Source: JAOPZW01 sp963789015
GTDB taxonomy: Bacteria > Actinomycetota > Thermoleophilia > Solirubrobacterales > Solirubrobacteraceae
Reading direction: 5' to 3'
Length of the DNA: 64,000 nucleotides
Assembly (NCBI GenBank): GCA_963789015.1
Contig: CAWBIU010000002.1
Location: forward strand, 248,001-312,000
Below the pieces are notes generated by a model that saw nothing but the letters and a program-made list of their open reading frames with translations, searched no databases and was not told where the DNA came from. Positions 34,092-43,180 of the stretch are shown here, piece by piece (within the stretch, counting starts at the first letter, position 1; every line of letters begins with the position of its first letter). The translations under genes and the position numbers were made by a program.

Positions 34092-36545
34092 ATGGCCGAC
34101 TATCGCTACGACCCCGGGGAGATCGAGCCGCGCTGGCAGCGCGTGTGGGCCGACGAGCGCACGTGGGAGGTCGACAACCCGCGTCCCGGGACCGGCGAGC
34201 CGCCGGCGTCGTACGTCCTGGTCATGCTCCCGTACCCCAGCGGCGAGCCCCACATCGGCCATCTGAAGGTCTACTCCGTGGGCGACGCGGTCGCCCACTT
34301 CCATCGCCGCACCGGGCGGCGCGTGCTGCAGCCGATGGGCTACGACGCGTTCGGCCTGCCGGCCGAGAACCACGCGATCTCCACCGGCCAGCATCCGCGT
34401 GACTCGACCGACGCGGCGATCCGCGCCTTCCAGCAGCAGTTCCGCGAGTGGGGCATCTCGATCGACTGGTCGCGCGAGTTCGGCACGCACGAGCCCCGCT
34501 ACTACCGCTGGACGCAGTGGATCTTCCTGCAGCTCTTCCATCACGGGCTGGCCTACCGCCACGAGGCGGCGGTCAAGTGGTGTCCGAACGACCAGACGGT
34601 CCTGGCCAACGAGCAGGTGATCGACGGTCGCTGCGAGCGCTGCGGCTTCGAGGTCGAGGCCAAGCAGCTCGAGCAGTGGTTCTTCCGGATCACCGACTAC
34701 GCCGACCGCCTGCTCGACGACCTCGACACGGTCGAGTGGCCGGCGCACGTCAAGCGCATGCAGCGCAACTGGATCGGACGCTCGGAGGGCGCCGAGGTCG
34801 TCTTCCGCCTCGAAGACCTGGACATCGACTACCCCGTCTTCACGACCCGCCCGGACACGCTGTTCGGGGCGACGTTCTTCGTCATGGCGCCCGAGCACCC
34901 CGACATCGAGCGCATCGCGGCGGGGACGGGCAACGAGGACGAGGTCCGCCGCTACGTCAACCACGCGCTGACGGAGTCCAGCGAGGAGCGCGGCGCCGCG
35001 GACAAGGAGAAGACGGGCGTCTTCCTCGGCCGCTACGTCACCAACCCGGTCAACGGCGAGCGCATCCCGATGTACGTCGCCGACTACGTGCTCATGGAGT
35101 ACGGCACCGGCGCCATCATGGCCGTGCCGGCACACGACGAGCGCGACTTCGAGTTCGCGCAGAACTTCGACCTGCCGATCCGCCGTGTCATCGAGGGACC
35201 CGACGACGAGCTGCCCTACAGCGGCGACGGCACGCTGGTCAACTCCGCCCCGGAGTTCGACGGCCTGCCGAACCGCGAGGCGCTGCAGAGGATCGTCGAG
35301 TCGCTGGACCGCGAGGGCAAGGGTCACGCGTCGGTCAACTACCGCCTGCGCGACTGGCTCGTCTCGCGCCAGCGCTACTGGGGCTGCCCGATCCCGGTCG
35401 TCCACTGCGAGCGCTGCGGGATCGTCCCGGTGCCCGAGTCCGACCTGCCCGTGCTCCTGCCCGACATCGAGGACTACGCGCCGCGCGGCCGCTCGCCGCT
35501 GGCCGCGGCCGAGGACTGGGTCAACACCACCTGCCCGTCGTGCGGCGGCCCGGCGCGCCGGGAGACCGACACGATGGACACCTTCGTCGACTCCTCCTGG
35601 TACTTCCTGCGCTACACGGACCCGGACAACTCCGAGGCCGCGTGGAACCGCGAGATCGCCGACAGCTGGATGCCCGTCGACCAGTACATCGGCGGTGTCG
35701 AGCACGCGATCCTGCACCTGATGTACGCGCGCTTCTTCACGAAGGCGCTGGCCGACCTGGGCCACCTCGACACGCAGGAGCCGTTCGCCCGGCTCTTCAC
35801 CCAGGGCATGATCACGCGCGACGGCGCGAAGATGTCCAAGTCGCGCGGCAACGTCGTCTCGCCGGAGGCGATCGTCGATCGCTACGGCGCCGACACGGCG
35901 CGGACGTACATCCTCTTCATCGGGCCCCCCGACCACGACGCCGACTGGTCGGACGAGGGCGTCGAGGGCGTGCATCGGTTCCTGCGTCGGCTGTGGCGCA
36001 ACAGCGCGGAGGCCGCCGACACGTTGCCCGACGACCCCGTGCCCGACGAGCCCTCCGACGCCGACCTGACGCTGCTGCGCAAGGCGCACTGGGCGATCGA
36101 GAAGGTCACGAACGACATGGCCGGGCGCTTCGCCTTCAACACCGCGATCGCCGCGATCATGGAGCTGACCAACGAGGCCTCGCGCCTGCGCGACCAGGCC
36201 GGCGCCGGCACGCTGCGCTTCGCGCTGTCGACCGCGAGCTCGCTGCTGTTCCCGTTCGCACCGCACACGGCGGCCGACGCCTACGAGCGTCTGACCGGGC
36301 GGCGCGTCTGGGAGGAGAGCTGGCCGGCGGCCGACCACCGCTTCCTCGAGCGCGACACGTACGAGCTGGTCTGCCAGGTCAACGGCAAGGTCCGCGACCG
36401 CGTCGTCGCGCCCTCGGGTGCGCCGCGCGAGGAGCTCGAGGCGCTCGCGCTCGCGGCGCCCAACGTGCGCGCCCACATCGACGGCCACCAGGTGGTCAAG
36501 GTGATCGTGGTGCCGGACAAGCTCGTCAACGTCGTCGTGCGCTGA
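34092..36545 (+). CDS. leuS: Leucyl-tRNA synthetase
   Basis: 817 residues. The class I HIGH motif is MLPYPSGEPHIGHLKVYSVG and the KMSKS loop DGAKMSKSRGNVVSP. The connective editing domain contains TTRPDTLFGATFFV and EYGTGAIMAVPAHDERDFEF, so proofreading is intact. RDWLVSRQRYWGCPIPVVHC and the zinc-site pair CPSCGG follow. The C-terminal anticodon and tRNA-binding modules are present through VNGKVRDRV. The frame is unbroken. Confidence 0.97.
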   Translation: MADYRYDPGEIEPRWQRVWADERTWEVDNPRPGTGEPPASYVLVMLPYPSGEPHIGHLKVYSVGDAVAHFHRRTGRRVLQPMGYDAFGLPAENHAISTGQHPRDSTDAAIRAFQQQFREWGISIDWSREFGTHEPRYYRWTQWIFLQLFHHGLAYRHEAAVKWCPNDQTVLANEQVIDGRCERCGFEVEAKQLEQWFFRITDYADRLLDDLDTVEWPAHVKRMQRNWIGRSEGAEVVFRLEDLDIDYPVFTTRPDTLFGATFFVMAPEHPDIERIAAGTGNEDEVRRYVNHALTESSEERGAADKEKTGVFLGRYVTNPVNGERIPMYVADYVLMEYGTGAIMAVPAHDERDFEFAQNFDLPIRRVIEGPDDELPYSGDGTLVNSAPEFDGLPNREALQRIVESLDREGKGHASVNYRLRDWLVSRQRYWGCPIPVVHCERCGIVPVPESDLPVLLPDIEDYAPRGRSPLAAAEDWVNTTCPSCGGPARRETDTMDTFVDSSWYFLRYTDPDNSEAAWNREIADSWMPVDQYIGGVEHAILHLMYARFFTKALADLGHLDTQEPFARLFTQGMITRDGAKMSKSRGNVVSPEAIVDRYGADTARTYILFIGPPDHDADWSDEGVEGVHRFLRRLWRNSAEAADTLPDDPVPDEPSDADLTLLRKAHWAIEKVTNDMAGRFAFNTAIAAIMELTNEASRLRDQAGAGTLRFALSTASSLLFPFAPHTAADAYERLTGRRVWEESWPAADHRFLERDTYELVCQVNGKVRDRVVAPSGAPREELEALALAAPNVRAHIDGHQVVKVIVVPDKLVNVVVR

Positions 36546-36562
36546 GGCGCAGGCGCCCGGCC

Positions 36563-37030
36563 ATGACCCGCACGCCGTACGTCGCGGTCGTGGGTCCGGC
36601 GCAGGCGTCCTCACAGGAGCTCCACAGCGCCGAGGAGATCGGCGCCGGGCTCGCCGCCGCCGGTGCGGTGGTGGTGACGGGCGGGCTCGGCGGGGTGATG
36701 GAGGCGGCGTCCCGCGGCGCGCGCTCCCGGCGCGGTCGCACGCTGGGGATCCTGCCCGGCACGGATCGCGAGGCCGCCAACGGCTGGGTCGAGATCGCGG
36801 TGGCCACGGGCATGGGAGAGCTGCGCAACGGATTGGTCGTCCGCAGCGCCGACGCGGTCGTCGCGGTGGGCGGCGCCTACGGGACGCTGTCGGAGGTCGC
36901 GCTGGCGCTCAAGACCGGCCGGCCGGTCATCGGGCTCGGGACGTGGGACGTGCATGGAGTCGAGCAGGTTGGCAGCCCGCGTGAGGCCGTCGAGCGCGTC
37001 TGCGCACTCTTGGAGCTCCCGTTGCGCTGA
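36563..37030 (+). CDS. TIGR00725/LOG-like nucleotide-binding protein
   Basis: 155 residues. A Rossmann-like fold related to lysine decarboxylase-like (LOG) proteins: YVAVVGPAQAS, VVVTGGLGGVMEAASRGA, GILPG, and GGAYGTLSEVALAL in place of the usual PGGxGTxxE. It matches the family named TIGR00725, whose biochemical role is not established. Cytokinin-type phosphoribohydrolase activity, known for true LOG proteins, should not be assumed. It starts 17 bases after leuS, so probably in that transcript. Confidence 0.82.
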   Translation: MTRTPYVAVVGPAQASSQELHSAEEIGAGLAAAGAVVVTGGLGGVMEAASRGARSRRGRTLGILPGTDREAANGWVEIAVATGMGELRNGLVVRSADAVVAVGGAYGTLSEVALALKTGRPVIGLGTWDVHGVEQVGSPREAVERVCALLELPLR

Positions 37031-37070
37031 TTTGTTGCAAAGCAGGGGTCCGCTGTGACGTGACGCCGCC

Positions 37071-37076
37071 TAGCCT
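37071..37076 (+). promoter_or_regulatory. -10 hexamer TAGCCT for comEA
   Basis: TAGCCT ends 6 bases before the ATG at 37083, exactly at leaderless spacing. Confidence 0.5.
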
Positions 37077-37082
37077 CGGCGC

Positions 37083-37712
37083 ATGCCGCAGATCACCCGC
37101 ACCCAGGCCGTCGCGTACGTCGCGGCCGCGCTCGTGGTCGTGGCCCTCGGCGTGCGCTTCATGCAGGCCCAGGGGAGGTCGTCGCCACCGCCTTCGGTGA
37201 CCGCCTCGAGCGGCGCCGCCACAGCGTCCGGCGCGCCCGATGGCGCGGGCTCGGGGACGGTGCGGATCGGGCGCTCGCGCGACGCGGGCGCGCTGGTGCA
37301 CGTCGCCGGCGCGGTCCGCAGCCCGGGCGTGTACCGGCTTCCCGCCGGCGCGCGCGTGGAGCAGGCGGTGCAGCGCGCGGGTGGTGCGCGCGCGAACGCC
37401 GACGTCAACGCGATCAACCTCGCCGCGAAGGTCGCCGACGGCCAGCAGGTCGTCGTCCCGCGCCGGGCGGCAACCGGTGGCGCCGTGGCCGTGGCCGGAG
37501 CCGCGGGCGCTGTCGCGGCGGCGCCGGTGAGCCTGAACTCGGCGACGCCCGAGCAGCTCGACACGCTCGACGGCGTCGGCCCGGCGACGGCGCAGAAGAT
37601 CATCGACTGGCGCACGCAGAACGGCGGCTTCCGGTCGGTCGACGACCTCAGCCAGGTCCCCGGCATCGGGCCGAAGCGCATGGAGGCCCTGCGCGACAAG
37701 GTGCAGCCGTGA
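37083..37712 (+). CDS. comEA: ComEA, DNA-binding protein for DNA uptake
   Basis: 209 residues. One N-terminal membrane helix (about 8-23) is followed by a Ser/Ala/Gly linker. A SLBB domain (VHVAGAVRSPGVYRLPAGAR to DGQQVVVPR) and a C-terminal helix-hairpin-helix pair (LNSATPEQLDTLDGVGPATA, FRSVDDLSQVPGIGPKRMEA) follow. It binds incoming double-stranded DNA outside the membrane and hands it to ComEC. Its stop overlaps the comEC GTG, so the pair is coupled. Confidence 0.92.
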   Translation: MPQITRTQAVAYVAAALVVVALGVRFMQAQGRSSPPPSVTASSGAATASGAPDGAGSGTVRIGRSRDAGALVHVAGAVRSPGVYRLPAGARVEQAVQRAGGARANADVNAINLAAKVADGQQVVVPRRAATGGAVAVAGAAGAVAAAPVSLNSATPEQLDTLDGVGPATAQKIIDWRTQNGGFRSVDDLSQVPGIGPKRMEALRDKVQP

Positions 37713-39979
37713 GCCGCCGCGTGGACACCGTGCGCGAGGCGGTCGCGGCGGCGCTCGCCGAGGTCCGCTGCCGCCCGGTGCACACGGTCGTCGCCGCCGC
37801 CGTCGCCGGTCTGCTCGCCGGTCCGCGCGCGCCCGTCGTCGTGCTCGCGGCCGCCATGCTGCTCGTCGTCGTGGCCGGGCGCGCGGCCCTGGCGCTCGGG
37901 CTCGTCGCGGCGCTGCTCGGTGGCGCCGTGCTCGCCGACGCGCGGCTGGAGGCGCTCGACCGCACCGCGCTGACGCCGCGCCTCGGCCATGCCACGACGA
38001 CGTATCTCACGCTGCTCGAGCCCGCGCGCGCCCGGCCGTTCGGCGGGCGGACGGCGATCGCCGAGCTCGCCGGCGAACGTGTGCTGATCGAGGCGAGCGA
38101 GCGCGTGCGCTGGCCCGCCGCCCGGGTCGGCAACGAGCTGCGGGCGACCGGCATCCTCGAGCGACTGCGGCCGCGCGACGCGTGGCTGCGCCCGCGCAAC
38201 GTGCACGCGCGGCTCGAAGTGCATCGCATGGCGCTGACCGGCCGCTCCCGCGGCGGCCTCCCCGGCGCGATCGACGGCGTCCGCGCGCGCGCCGACGCGG
38301 TCCTCGGTCGCGGCGTCGCCGGCCCGCAGGCCGCGCTGCTGCGCGGCATCGTGCTCGGGCAGGACGAGGGCCTGTCCGAGCCCATGCGCGAGGACTTCCG
38401 CGCCGCGGGCCTGAGCCATCTCGTCGCCGCGAGCGGCCAGAACGTGATGCTCCTGGCCGCCCTGGTGTTCGGCGTCGCCGCCGTCGCCGGGATCGGCCTG
38501 CGAGCACGGCTCGGCGCCGCGCTCGTGCTCATCGCGCTCTACGTCCCGCTCGCGGGCGCGGGCGCCTCGATCCAGCGCGCCGGCGTGATGGGCGCCGCGG
38601 GACTCACGGCGGCGCTCGTGGGGCGCCCGGCGGACCGCTGGCACGCGCTGATGCTCGCCGCCGCGGTGACGCTCACGCTCAATCCGCGCGCGGTCGAGGA
38701 CCCCGGCTGGCAGATGAGCTTCGCCGCCGTCGCCGCGATCATCCTGCTCTGCGCCCGGATCGCCCGTGCGGCGCGGCGTGCCGGCGTCCCGCCGGGCCTC
38801 GCCGAGGCCTTGGCGATGACCGTCGCGGCGACGATCGGGACAGCCCCGCTGATCGCGCTGCACTTCGATCGGACCTCGCTCGTCTCCGTGCCCGCCAACC
38901 TGCTCGCCGCGCCGGTCGTCGCGCCCGTGATGTGGCTGGGCATGCTCGCCGGCGTTGCGGGTCAGGTGAGCGCCGCCGCCGCGACACCGTTCACGGCGCT
39001 CGCCGAGCCGCTGCTCGGCTACCTGACGTGGCTCGGCGACGCCGCCGCGAAGATGCCGTCCGCCGAGGTCGCCGTCGCGCCCGCCGTCGTCGCCGCGGTG
39101 TCCGTGGCGCTCGCCGCGCCCGTCCTGTCGCGCACCGCGCGCCGGCCTGCCGGCGTCGCCGTCCTCGTCGCCATCTTCGGGGCGATCGCGCTCGTGCACA
39201 CGCCGGGCGCGCCCGCGGCGCCGCCCGACGGCCTGCGGATCACCTTCCTCGACGTTGGCCAGGGCGACGCCACCCTCATCCAGCACCGCGACGCGAGCGT
39301 GCTCGTCGACACCGGGCCACCGGAGGGCGGCGTCGTCGCGCGGCTGCGCCGTGCGGGCGTCGCCAAGCTCGACGTGCTCGTCGTCACCCACGCGCAGGCC
39401 GACCACGACGGCGGCGCCGCCGACGTGCTGCGCGCGATGCCGGTCGGTCTCGTGCTCGACGGGCGCGACGGCGTGCGTGAGCCGCTCGGGGCGCGCATGG
39501 CCGCCGAGGCCGCGCGGCGCGCCGTCCCGCGCGCACCGCCCGAGCCGGGGCAGACCCTGCGCGCCGGCGCGATCGAGATCCGCGTGCTGTGGCCGACGCC
39601 GGCGCCGGCGGGCACGGCGCCCGCGGGCGACCCGAACGAGCGCGCGATCGTGGCCGTCGCCCGGGTCGGGGGCTTCCGTCTCCTGCTCACCGCCGACGCG
39701 GAGTCCGACGTGCTCAACCGGCTCGACATCGGGACGGTCGACGTGCTCAAGGTCGCCCACCACGGAAGCGCCGACACCGGCCTGGGGACGCTGCTCGAGC
39801 GCACGCGCCCGCAGGTCGCGGCGATCGGCGTCGGAGCCGGCAACCGCTACGGCCACCCGACGCCGGCGACGCTCGCGACGCTCCGGTCGGCCCGGGTCGC
39901 CGTCTACCGCACGGACCGCGACGGGAGCGTCCGGATGGACGAGGAGGACGGCGTCCTCGTGGTCAGGCGCCATGCCTGA
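37709..39979 (+). CDS. comEC: ComEC/Rec2 DNA-uptake channel
   Basis: 756 residues from GTG 37709. After an N-terminal region with several hydrophobic stretches comes the Competence domain (AGLSHLVAASGQNVMLLAALVF, GASIQRAGVMGAAGL, PGWQMSFAAVAAIILLC). The C-terminal metallo-beta-lactamase domain carries FLDVGQGDATLIQ and VTHAQADHDGG; the latter gives H-x-Q-x-DHDGG, with Gln where many family members have His or Ser. DVLKVAHHGSADT supplies later metal ligands. It moves single-stranded DNA across the membrane. No pilus genes are in the window. Confidence 0.93.
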   Translation: MSRRVDTVREAVAAALAEVRCRPVHTVVAAAVAGLLAGPRAPVVVLAAAMLLVVVAGRAALALGLVAALLGGAVLADARLEALDRTALTPRLGHATTTYLTLLEPARARPFGGRTAIAELAGERVLIEASERVRWPAARVGNELRATGILERLRPRDAWLRPRNVHARLEVHRMALTGRSRGGLPGAIDGVRARADAVLGRGVAGPQAALLRGIVLGQDEGLSEPMREDFRAAGLSHLVAASGQNVMLLAALVFGVAAVAGIGLRARLGAALVLIALYVPLAGAGASIQRAGVMGAAGLTAALVGRPADRWHALMLAAAVTLTLNPRAVEDPGWQMSFAAVAAIILLCARIARAARRAGVPPGLAEALAMTVAATIGTAPLIALHFDRTSLVSVPANLLAAPVVAPVMWLGMLAGVAGQVSAAAATPFTALAEPLLGYLTWLGDAAAKMPSAEVAVAPAVVAAVSVALAAPVLSRTARRPAGVAVLVAIFGAIALVHTPGAPAAPPDGLRITFLDVGQGDATLIQHRDASVLVDTGPPEGGVVARLRRAGVAKLDVLVVTHAQADHDGGAADVLRAMPVGLVLDGRDGVREPLGARMAAEAARRAVPRAPPEPGQTLRAGAIEIRVLWPTPAPAGTAPAGDPNERAIVAVARVGGFRLLLTADAESDVLNRLDIGTVDVLKVAHHGSADTGLGTLLERTRPQVAAIGVGAGNRYGHPTPATLATLRSARVAVYRTDRDGSVRMDEEDGVLVVRRHA

Positions 39980-40024
39980 GTGCGGGCGGGCGACATCGCC
40001 GGCAGGGGTCACGACGGCGCGATC

Positions 40025-40030
40025 TAGACT
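40025..40030 (+). promoter_or_regulatory. -10 hexamer TAGACT for holA
   Basis: TAGACT ends 7 bases before the GTG at 40038. Confidence 0.5.
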
Positions 40031-40037
40031 CGGAGCA

Positions 40038-41009
40038 GTGCCGGACTTCAAGCCCGCCTACCTGATCCACGGGGACGACCACGGCCGGATCTCCGAGCGG
40101 CGCGCGCGGCTGCGCGCGATCGCCGAGACCGAGTCGGGGACGGGCGGGGTCGAGGTGTTCGAGGGCGACGCCGCAACGCCCGAGAACGTCGCCCTCGCGC
40201 TCAACGCGATGACCTTCGCCATAGGCCGGCGTTTCCTGCTCGTCGAAGGCGTCGAACGCTGGAAGGACGCCGAGATCGAGGCGACGCTGACGCCCGCGCT
40301 GGCGCACCTGCCGCCCGACACGACCGTGGCCTTCTTCGCCCGTGAGGAGGGCCGCGTCAAGGCGTCGGTCAAGCTCGGTGACGCCGTCAAGAAGGCGGGC
40401 GGCGACGTCGCCGCCGAGAACGCGCTGCGGGCGCGCGACCTCCCGCGCTGGGCGGTCAAGGAGGCCGAGCGCCTCGGCCTACGGCTCGAGGGCGCCGCCG
40501 CGCAGGCGCTCGTGACCCAGGTCGGCGACCGTCAGCAGCGGCTGCTGCGCGAGCTCGAGAAGCTCGCGCTCGAGCACGGCGAGGGCGCCCAGATCGGCGT
40601 CGAGGAGGTCCAGGGCGCCGCGGCGCTGTCGGCCGAGCACCAGGTCTGGGGGCTCGTCGACGCGCTCGTCGCGCGCGACCGCCAGGCGGCCACACGCGCG
40701 TTCCTCGAGCTGCGCGCGCAGGGCGAGACGCTGCCGCGGCTCGTTCCGCTCATGGCACGCCGCGTGCGCGACGTGCTCGCGATCGCGGCGCGGCTCGACG
40801 CGGGGGAGTCGCCGGCGCAGGTCAAGTCATCGCTGAGGATGGGCTCGTGGGCCGCCGACCGGCGCATCAAGGAGGCGCGGAACACCGATGCTGACGCGCT
40901 GCGGCGCGCGCTCGAGGCGCTGTCGGCGCTCGAGCTGGCCAGCCGTGGGAACAGCGAGCTGGCGGAGGACACCGAGGCGCTGCGGGCGATCGAGGCGATC
41001 GCCGCGTAG
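40038..41009 (+). CDS. holA: DNA polymerase III delta subunit
   Basis: 323 residues from GTG 40038. Clamp-loader subunit that opens the beta sliding clamp. YLIHGDDHGRISERR, LLVEGVERWKD, ARDLPRWAVKEAERLGLRLE and the C-terminal helical bundle (LPRLVPLMARRVRDVLAIAA) are the family pattern. It lies after comEC and before rpsT, an order shared by many bacteria. The start is supported by leaderless -10 spacing. Confidence 0.92.
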   Translation: MPDFKPAYLIHGDDHGRISERRARLRAIAETESGTGGVEVFEGDAATPENVALALNAMTFAIGRRFLLVEGVERWKDAEIEATLTPALAHLPPDTTVAFFAREEGRVKASVKLGDAVKKAGGDVAAENALRARDLPRWAVKEAERLGLRLEGAAAQALVTQVGDRQQRLLRELEKLALEHGEGAQIGVEEVQGAAALSAEHQVWGLVDALVARDRQAATRAFLELRAQGETLPRLVPLMARRVRDVLAIAARLDAGESPAQVKSSLRMGSWAADRRIKEARNTDADALRRALEALSALELASRGNSELAEDTEALRAIEAIAA

Positions 41010-41042
41010 GGAGGAGGCCCGAGCAGGCCGGGGAGCGGAGCG

Positions 41043-41345
41043 CTACTTCTTGGCGGCGGGCGCCGCCGGCGCGGCGTCGCCCTCCGGCACGCCGACACGC
41101 AGCTTGGCCGCGCGCGACTTCTTGCGCGCGCCGGCGTTGCGATGCATGGCGCCGCGCTTGACGGCCTTGTCGATCGTCCGCACGAGCTGACGGTGCTCGG
41201 CGTCGGCCGTCTCGCTGTCGCCGGCCTCGACCGCGGCCTGCAGGCGGCGGAAGAACGTCCTGATCGTCGACGTGTAGCGACGATTCTCGAGGCGCTCGCG
41301 CTCGGTGCGGAGGATCCGCTTCTGCTGTGAATGAATGTTGGCCAT
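41043..41345 (-). CDS. rpsT: Ribosomal protein bS20
   Basis: 100 residues from ATG 41345: MANIHSQQKRILRTERERLE, then helices rich in Arg/Lys (GAMHRNAGARKKSRAAKL) and an Ala/Pro/Lys tail. It binds 16S rRNA in the 30S body. The frame extends upstream, but this start is the family one. Convergent with holA and divergent from murJ. Confidence 0.96.
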   Translation of the reverse strand: MANIHSQQKRILRTERERLENRRYTSTIRTFFRRLQAAVEAGDSETADAEHRQLVRTIDKAVKRGAMHRNAGARKKSRAAKLRVGVPEGDAAPAAPAAKK

Positions 41346-41357
41346 ACGGCGGCGGTG

Positions 41358-41363
41358 AGTGTA
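41358..41363 (-). promoter_or_regulatory. -10 hexamer TACACT for rpsT
   Basis: Read on the - strand, TACACT ends 12 bases before the rpsT ATG, giving a very short leader. Confidence 0.45.
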
Positions 41364-41403
41364 GCGGGCGACGGCCCTCCGGTGACGCCGCCACAGCGGG
41401 CCG

Positions 41404-41409
41404 TACCAT
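41404..41409 (+). promoter_or_regulatory. -10 hexamer TACCAT for murJ
   Basis: TACCAT ends 9 bases before the GTG at 41419. Confidence 0.45.
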
Positions 41410-41418
41410 CCCGGCTCA

Positions 41419-43053
41419 GTGTCGAGCGAGCCGACTGCGCCCGCTGCCGGGCCCGCGGACGGCCAGGTGGCGCCGCCCCGGACCACGGGCCGGGCGGTGG
41501 CGCGCAACACGGCGATCTTCTCGATCGCCACCGGGCTGAGCCGGATCGCCGGGCTCGGCCGCGAGATCGTGGCCTCGAGCTACTTCGCCACGAGCGGTCC
41601 GTTCAGCGCGTTCACGATCGCCTTCCAGGTGCCCAACGTCGTGCGCAGCCTGTTCGCCGATGCCGCGCTGAGCGCCGCCTTCGTGCCCGTCTTCACCGAG
41701 CTGCTCGAGCAGGGCCGGCGCAAGGACGCCTTCCGGCTCGCGTCGACGCTCTTCTTCCTCATCGTCACGGTGCTCGGCGCGATCTCCGTGCTGTTCATCG
41801 CCGTCGCCGGGTTCGTCATGCCGCTGTTCATCGGCGACACCTTCGACGCCGCCCTCGTCGACCTCACCGTCGGCCTCAGCCAGGTCCTGTTCCCGGTCGT
41901 GCTGATCCTCGGGGTCAACGGCCTCGTGGTCGGGATGCTCAACTCCTACGACCACTTCGCCATCCCGGCCATCAGCCCGCTGGTCTGGAACCTCGTCATC
42001 ATCGCCTTCCTGGTCGCCAGCCACCAGCTGCTCGAGGGCGACGAGCGGCTCTACGGCTACGCGGTCGGCGTGCTCGCGGGCACCGCGGTCCAGCTCGGCA
42101 TGGCCCTGCCGCAGCTGCGCTCGCTCGGCTTCCGCCTGCAGCTCAGCCTCGACTTCCGCGACGAGCGCGTGCGCCAGGTCCTGCGGCTGATGCTGCCGGT
42201 GACCATCGGGCTCGGCCTCATCAACTTCAACCTGCTCATCAACTCGACGCTCGGCTCGCTCGTCTCCGACCAGGCGGCGCGCGCGATCGACGCCGCGTTC
42301 CGCATCTACATGCTCCCGCAGGGCATGTTCAGCGTGGCCATCGCCACCGTCCTGTTCCCGGCGCTGAGCCGGCTCGCCGCCCGGCGCGACCTCAACGCCC
42401 TGCGCGCGCTGACGGCCAACGGCATGCGCCAGGTCTTCCTGCTGCTGATCCCCGCCGCCGCGGCCACGCTCGCCCTCTCCACGCCGATCACGCGGCTCAT
42501 CTACCAGCACGGCGCCTTCGGCCCCGGCTCGACCGAGCTCGTCTCGAGCGCGCTCTTCTGGTTCTCGTTCTCGTTGCCCTTCTCCGGCGTCAACCTGCTG
42601 CTGACGCGCACGTTCTTCAGCCTCCAGCGCCCGTGGATCACCACCGGCATCGCCGGGCTGAACCTCGCCGTCAACGTCGTCGTCTCCGTCGCGCTCTACG
42701 GGCCGTTCGGCATCCCGGGGATCGTCGTCGGCACCGCGGCCTCGAGCGCCGCGATGACGCTCGCGCAGGTCTACTACCTGCGCCGCGAGCTGCACGGCCA
42801 GCTCGAGGGGCGGGCGACGCTCCTCGCCGTCGCCCAGATGACCGTGGCCTCGGCCGCCCTGGCCGGAGCGACGTACGGCGTCTGGCGCGTGCTCGACGCC
42901 GCGCTCGGACGCGACGTGCTCGGCCAGGTCGTCTCGGTCTGCGGCGGCCTGGCGGTCGGCGCGATCGTCTACGCCGTGGCCGTCCACCTGCTGCGGATCC
43001 CCGAGGCACGCCAGATCGAGCGCCTGCTCGCGGGCCGCCTGCGCCGGTCGTAA
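41419..43053 (+). CDS. murJ: MurJ lipid II flippase (MVIN family)
   Basis: 544 residues with about 14 membrane helices. It flips the peptidoglycan precursor lipid II outward. ATGLSRIAGLGREIVASSYF, FAVPNVVRSLF-like FQVPNVVRSLFADAALSAAF and YMLPQGMFSVAIATVLFPAL are the typical MVIN segments. Unlike the large actinobacterial MviN proteins with a kinase-like tail, this one ends soon after the last helix (RQIERLLAGRLRRS). GTG start after a -10 hexamer. Confidence 0.93.
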   Translation: MSSEPTAPAAGPADGQVAPPRTTGRAVARNTAIFSIATGLSRIAGLGREIVASSYFATSGPFSAFTIAFQVPNVVRSLFADAALSAAFVPVFTELLEQGRRKDAFRLASTLFFLIVTVLGAISVLFIAVAGFVMPLFIGDTFDAALVDLTVGLSQVLFPVVLILGVNGLVVGMLNSYDHFAIPAISPLVWNLVIIAFLVASHQLLEGDERLYGYAVGVLAGTAVQLGMALPQLRSLGFRLQLSLDFRDERVRQVLRLMLPVTIGLGLINFNLLINSTLGSLVSDQAARAIDAAFRIYMLPQGMFSVAIATVLFPALSRLAARRDLNALRALTANGMRQVFLLLIPAAAATLALSTPITRLIYQHGAFGPGSTELVSSALFWFSFSLPFSGVNLLLTRTFFSLQRPWITTGIAGLNLAVNVVVSVALYGPFGIPGIVVGTAASSAAMTLAQVYYLRRELHGQLEGRATLLAVAQMTVASAALAGATYGVWRVLDAALGRDVLGQVVSVCGGLAVGAIVYAVAVHLLRIPEARQIERLLAGRLRRS

Positions 43054-43143
43054 CACCCTCGGCGACGGACCGAGACGAGGAGCGTCGATGCGCCAATTGC
43101 GCGTTGAACGGCGCAGAACCCGCAATGAGCGGACATTCAGCCC

Positions 43144-43170
43144 TCAAGTTTTGCGTCGAACGGTCCGATA
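43144..43170 (+). promoter_or_regulatory. Sigma-28-like promoter (TCAAGTTT-N13-CCGATA)
   Basis: TCAAGTTT at 43144-43151 and CCGATA at 43165-43170 closely match the flagellar sigma factor consensus (TAAAGTTT, 11 bases, GCCGATAA); spacing to the full 8-base -10 is 12, one more than in E. coli. The expected transcript start is near 43177, just before the ATG at 43181. The local sequence is visibly richer in A/T than its surroundings. Confidence 0.6.
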
Positions 43171-43180
43171 GGGGGGATGA

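Noticed and set aside
43082..43096. GCGC-CAATT-GCGC inverted repeat after murJ.
   Set aside because: Four-base arms are too short to support an operator or terminator call.
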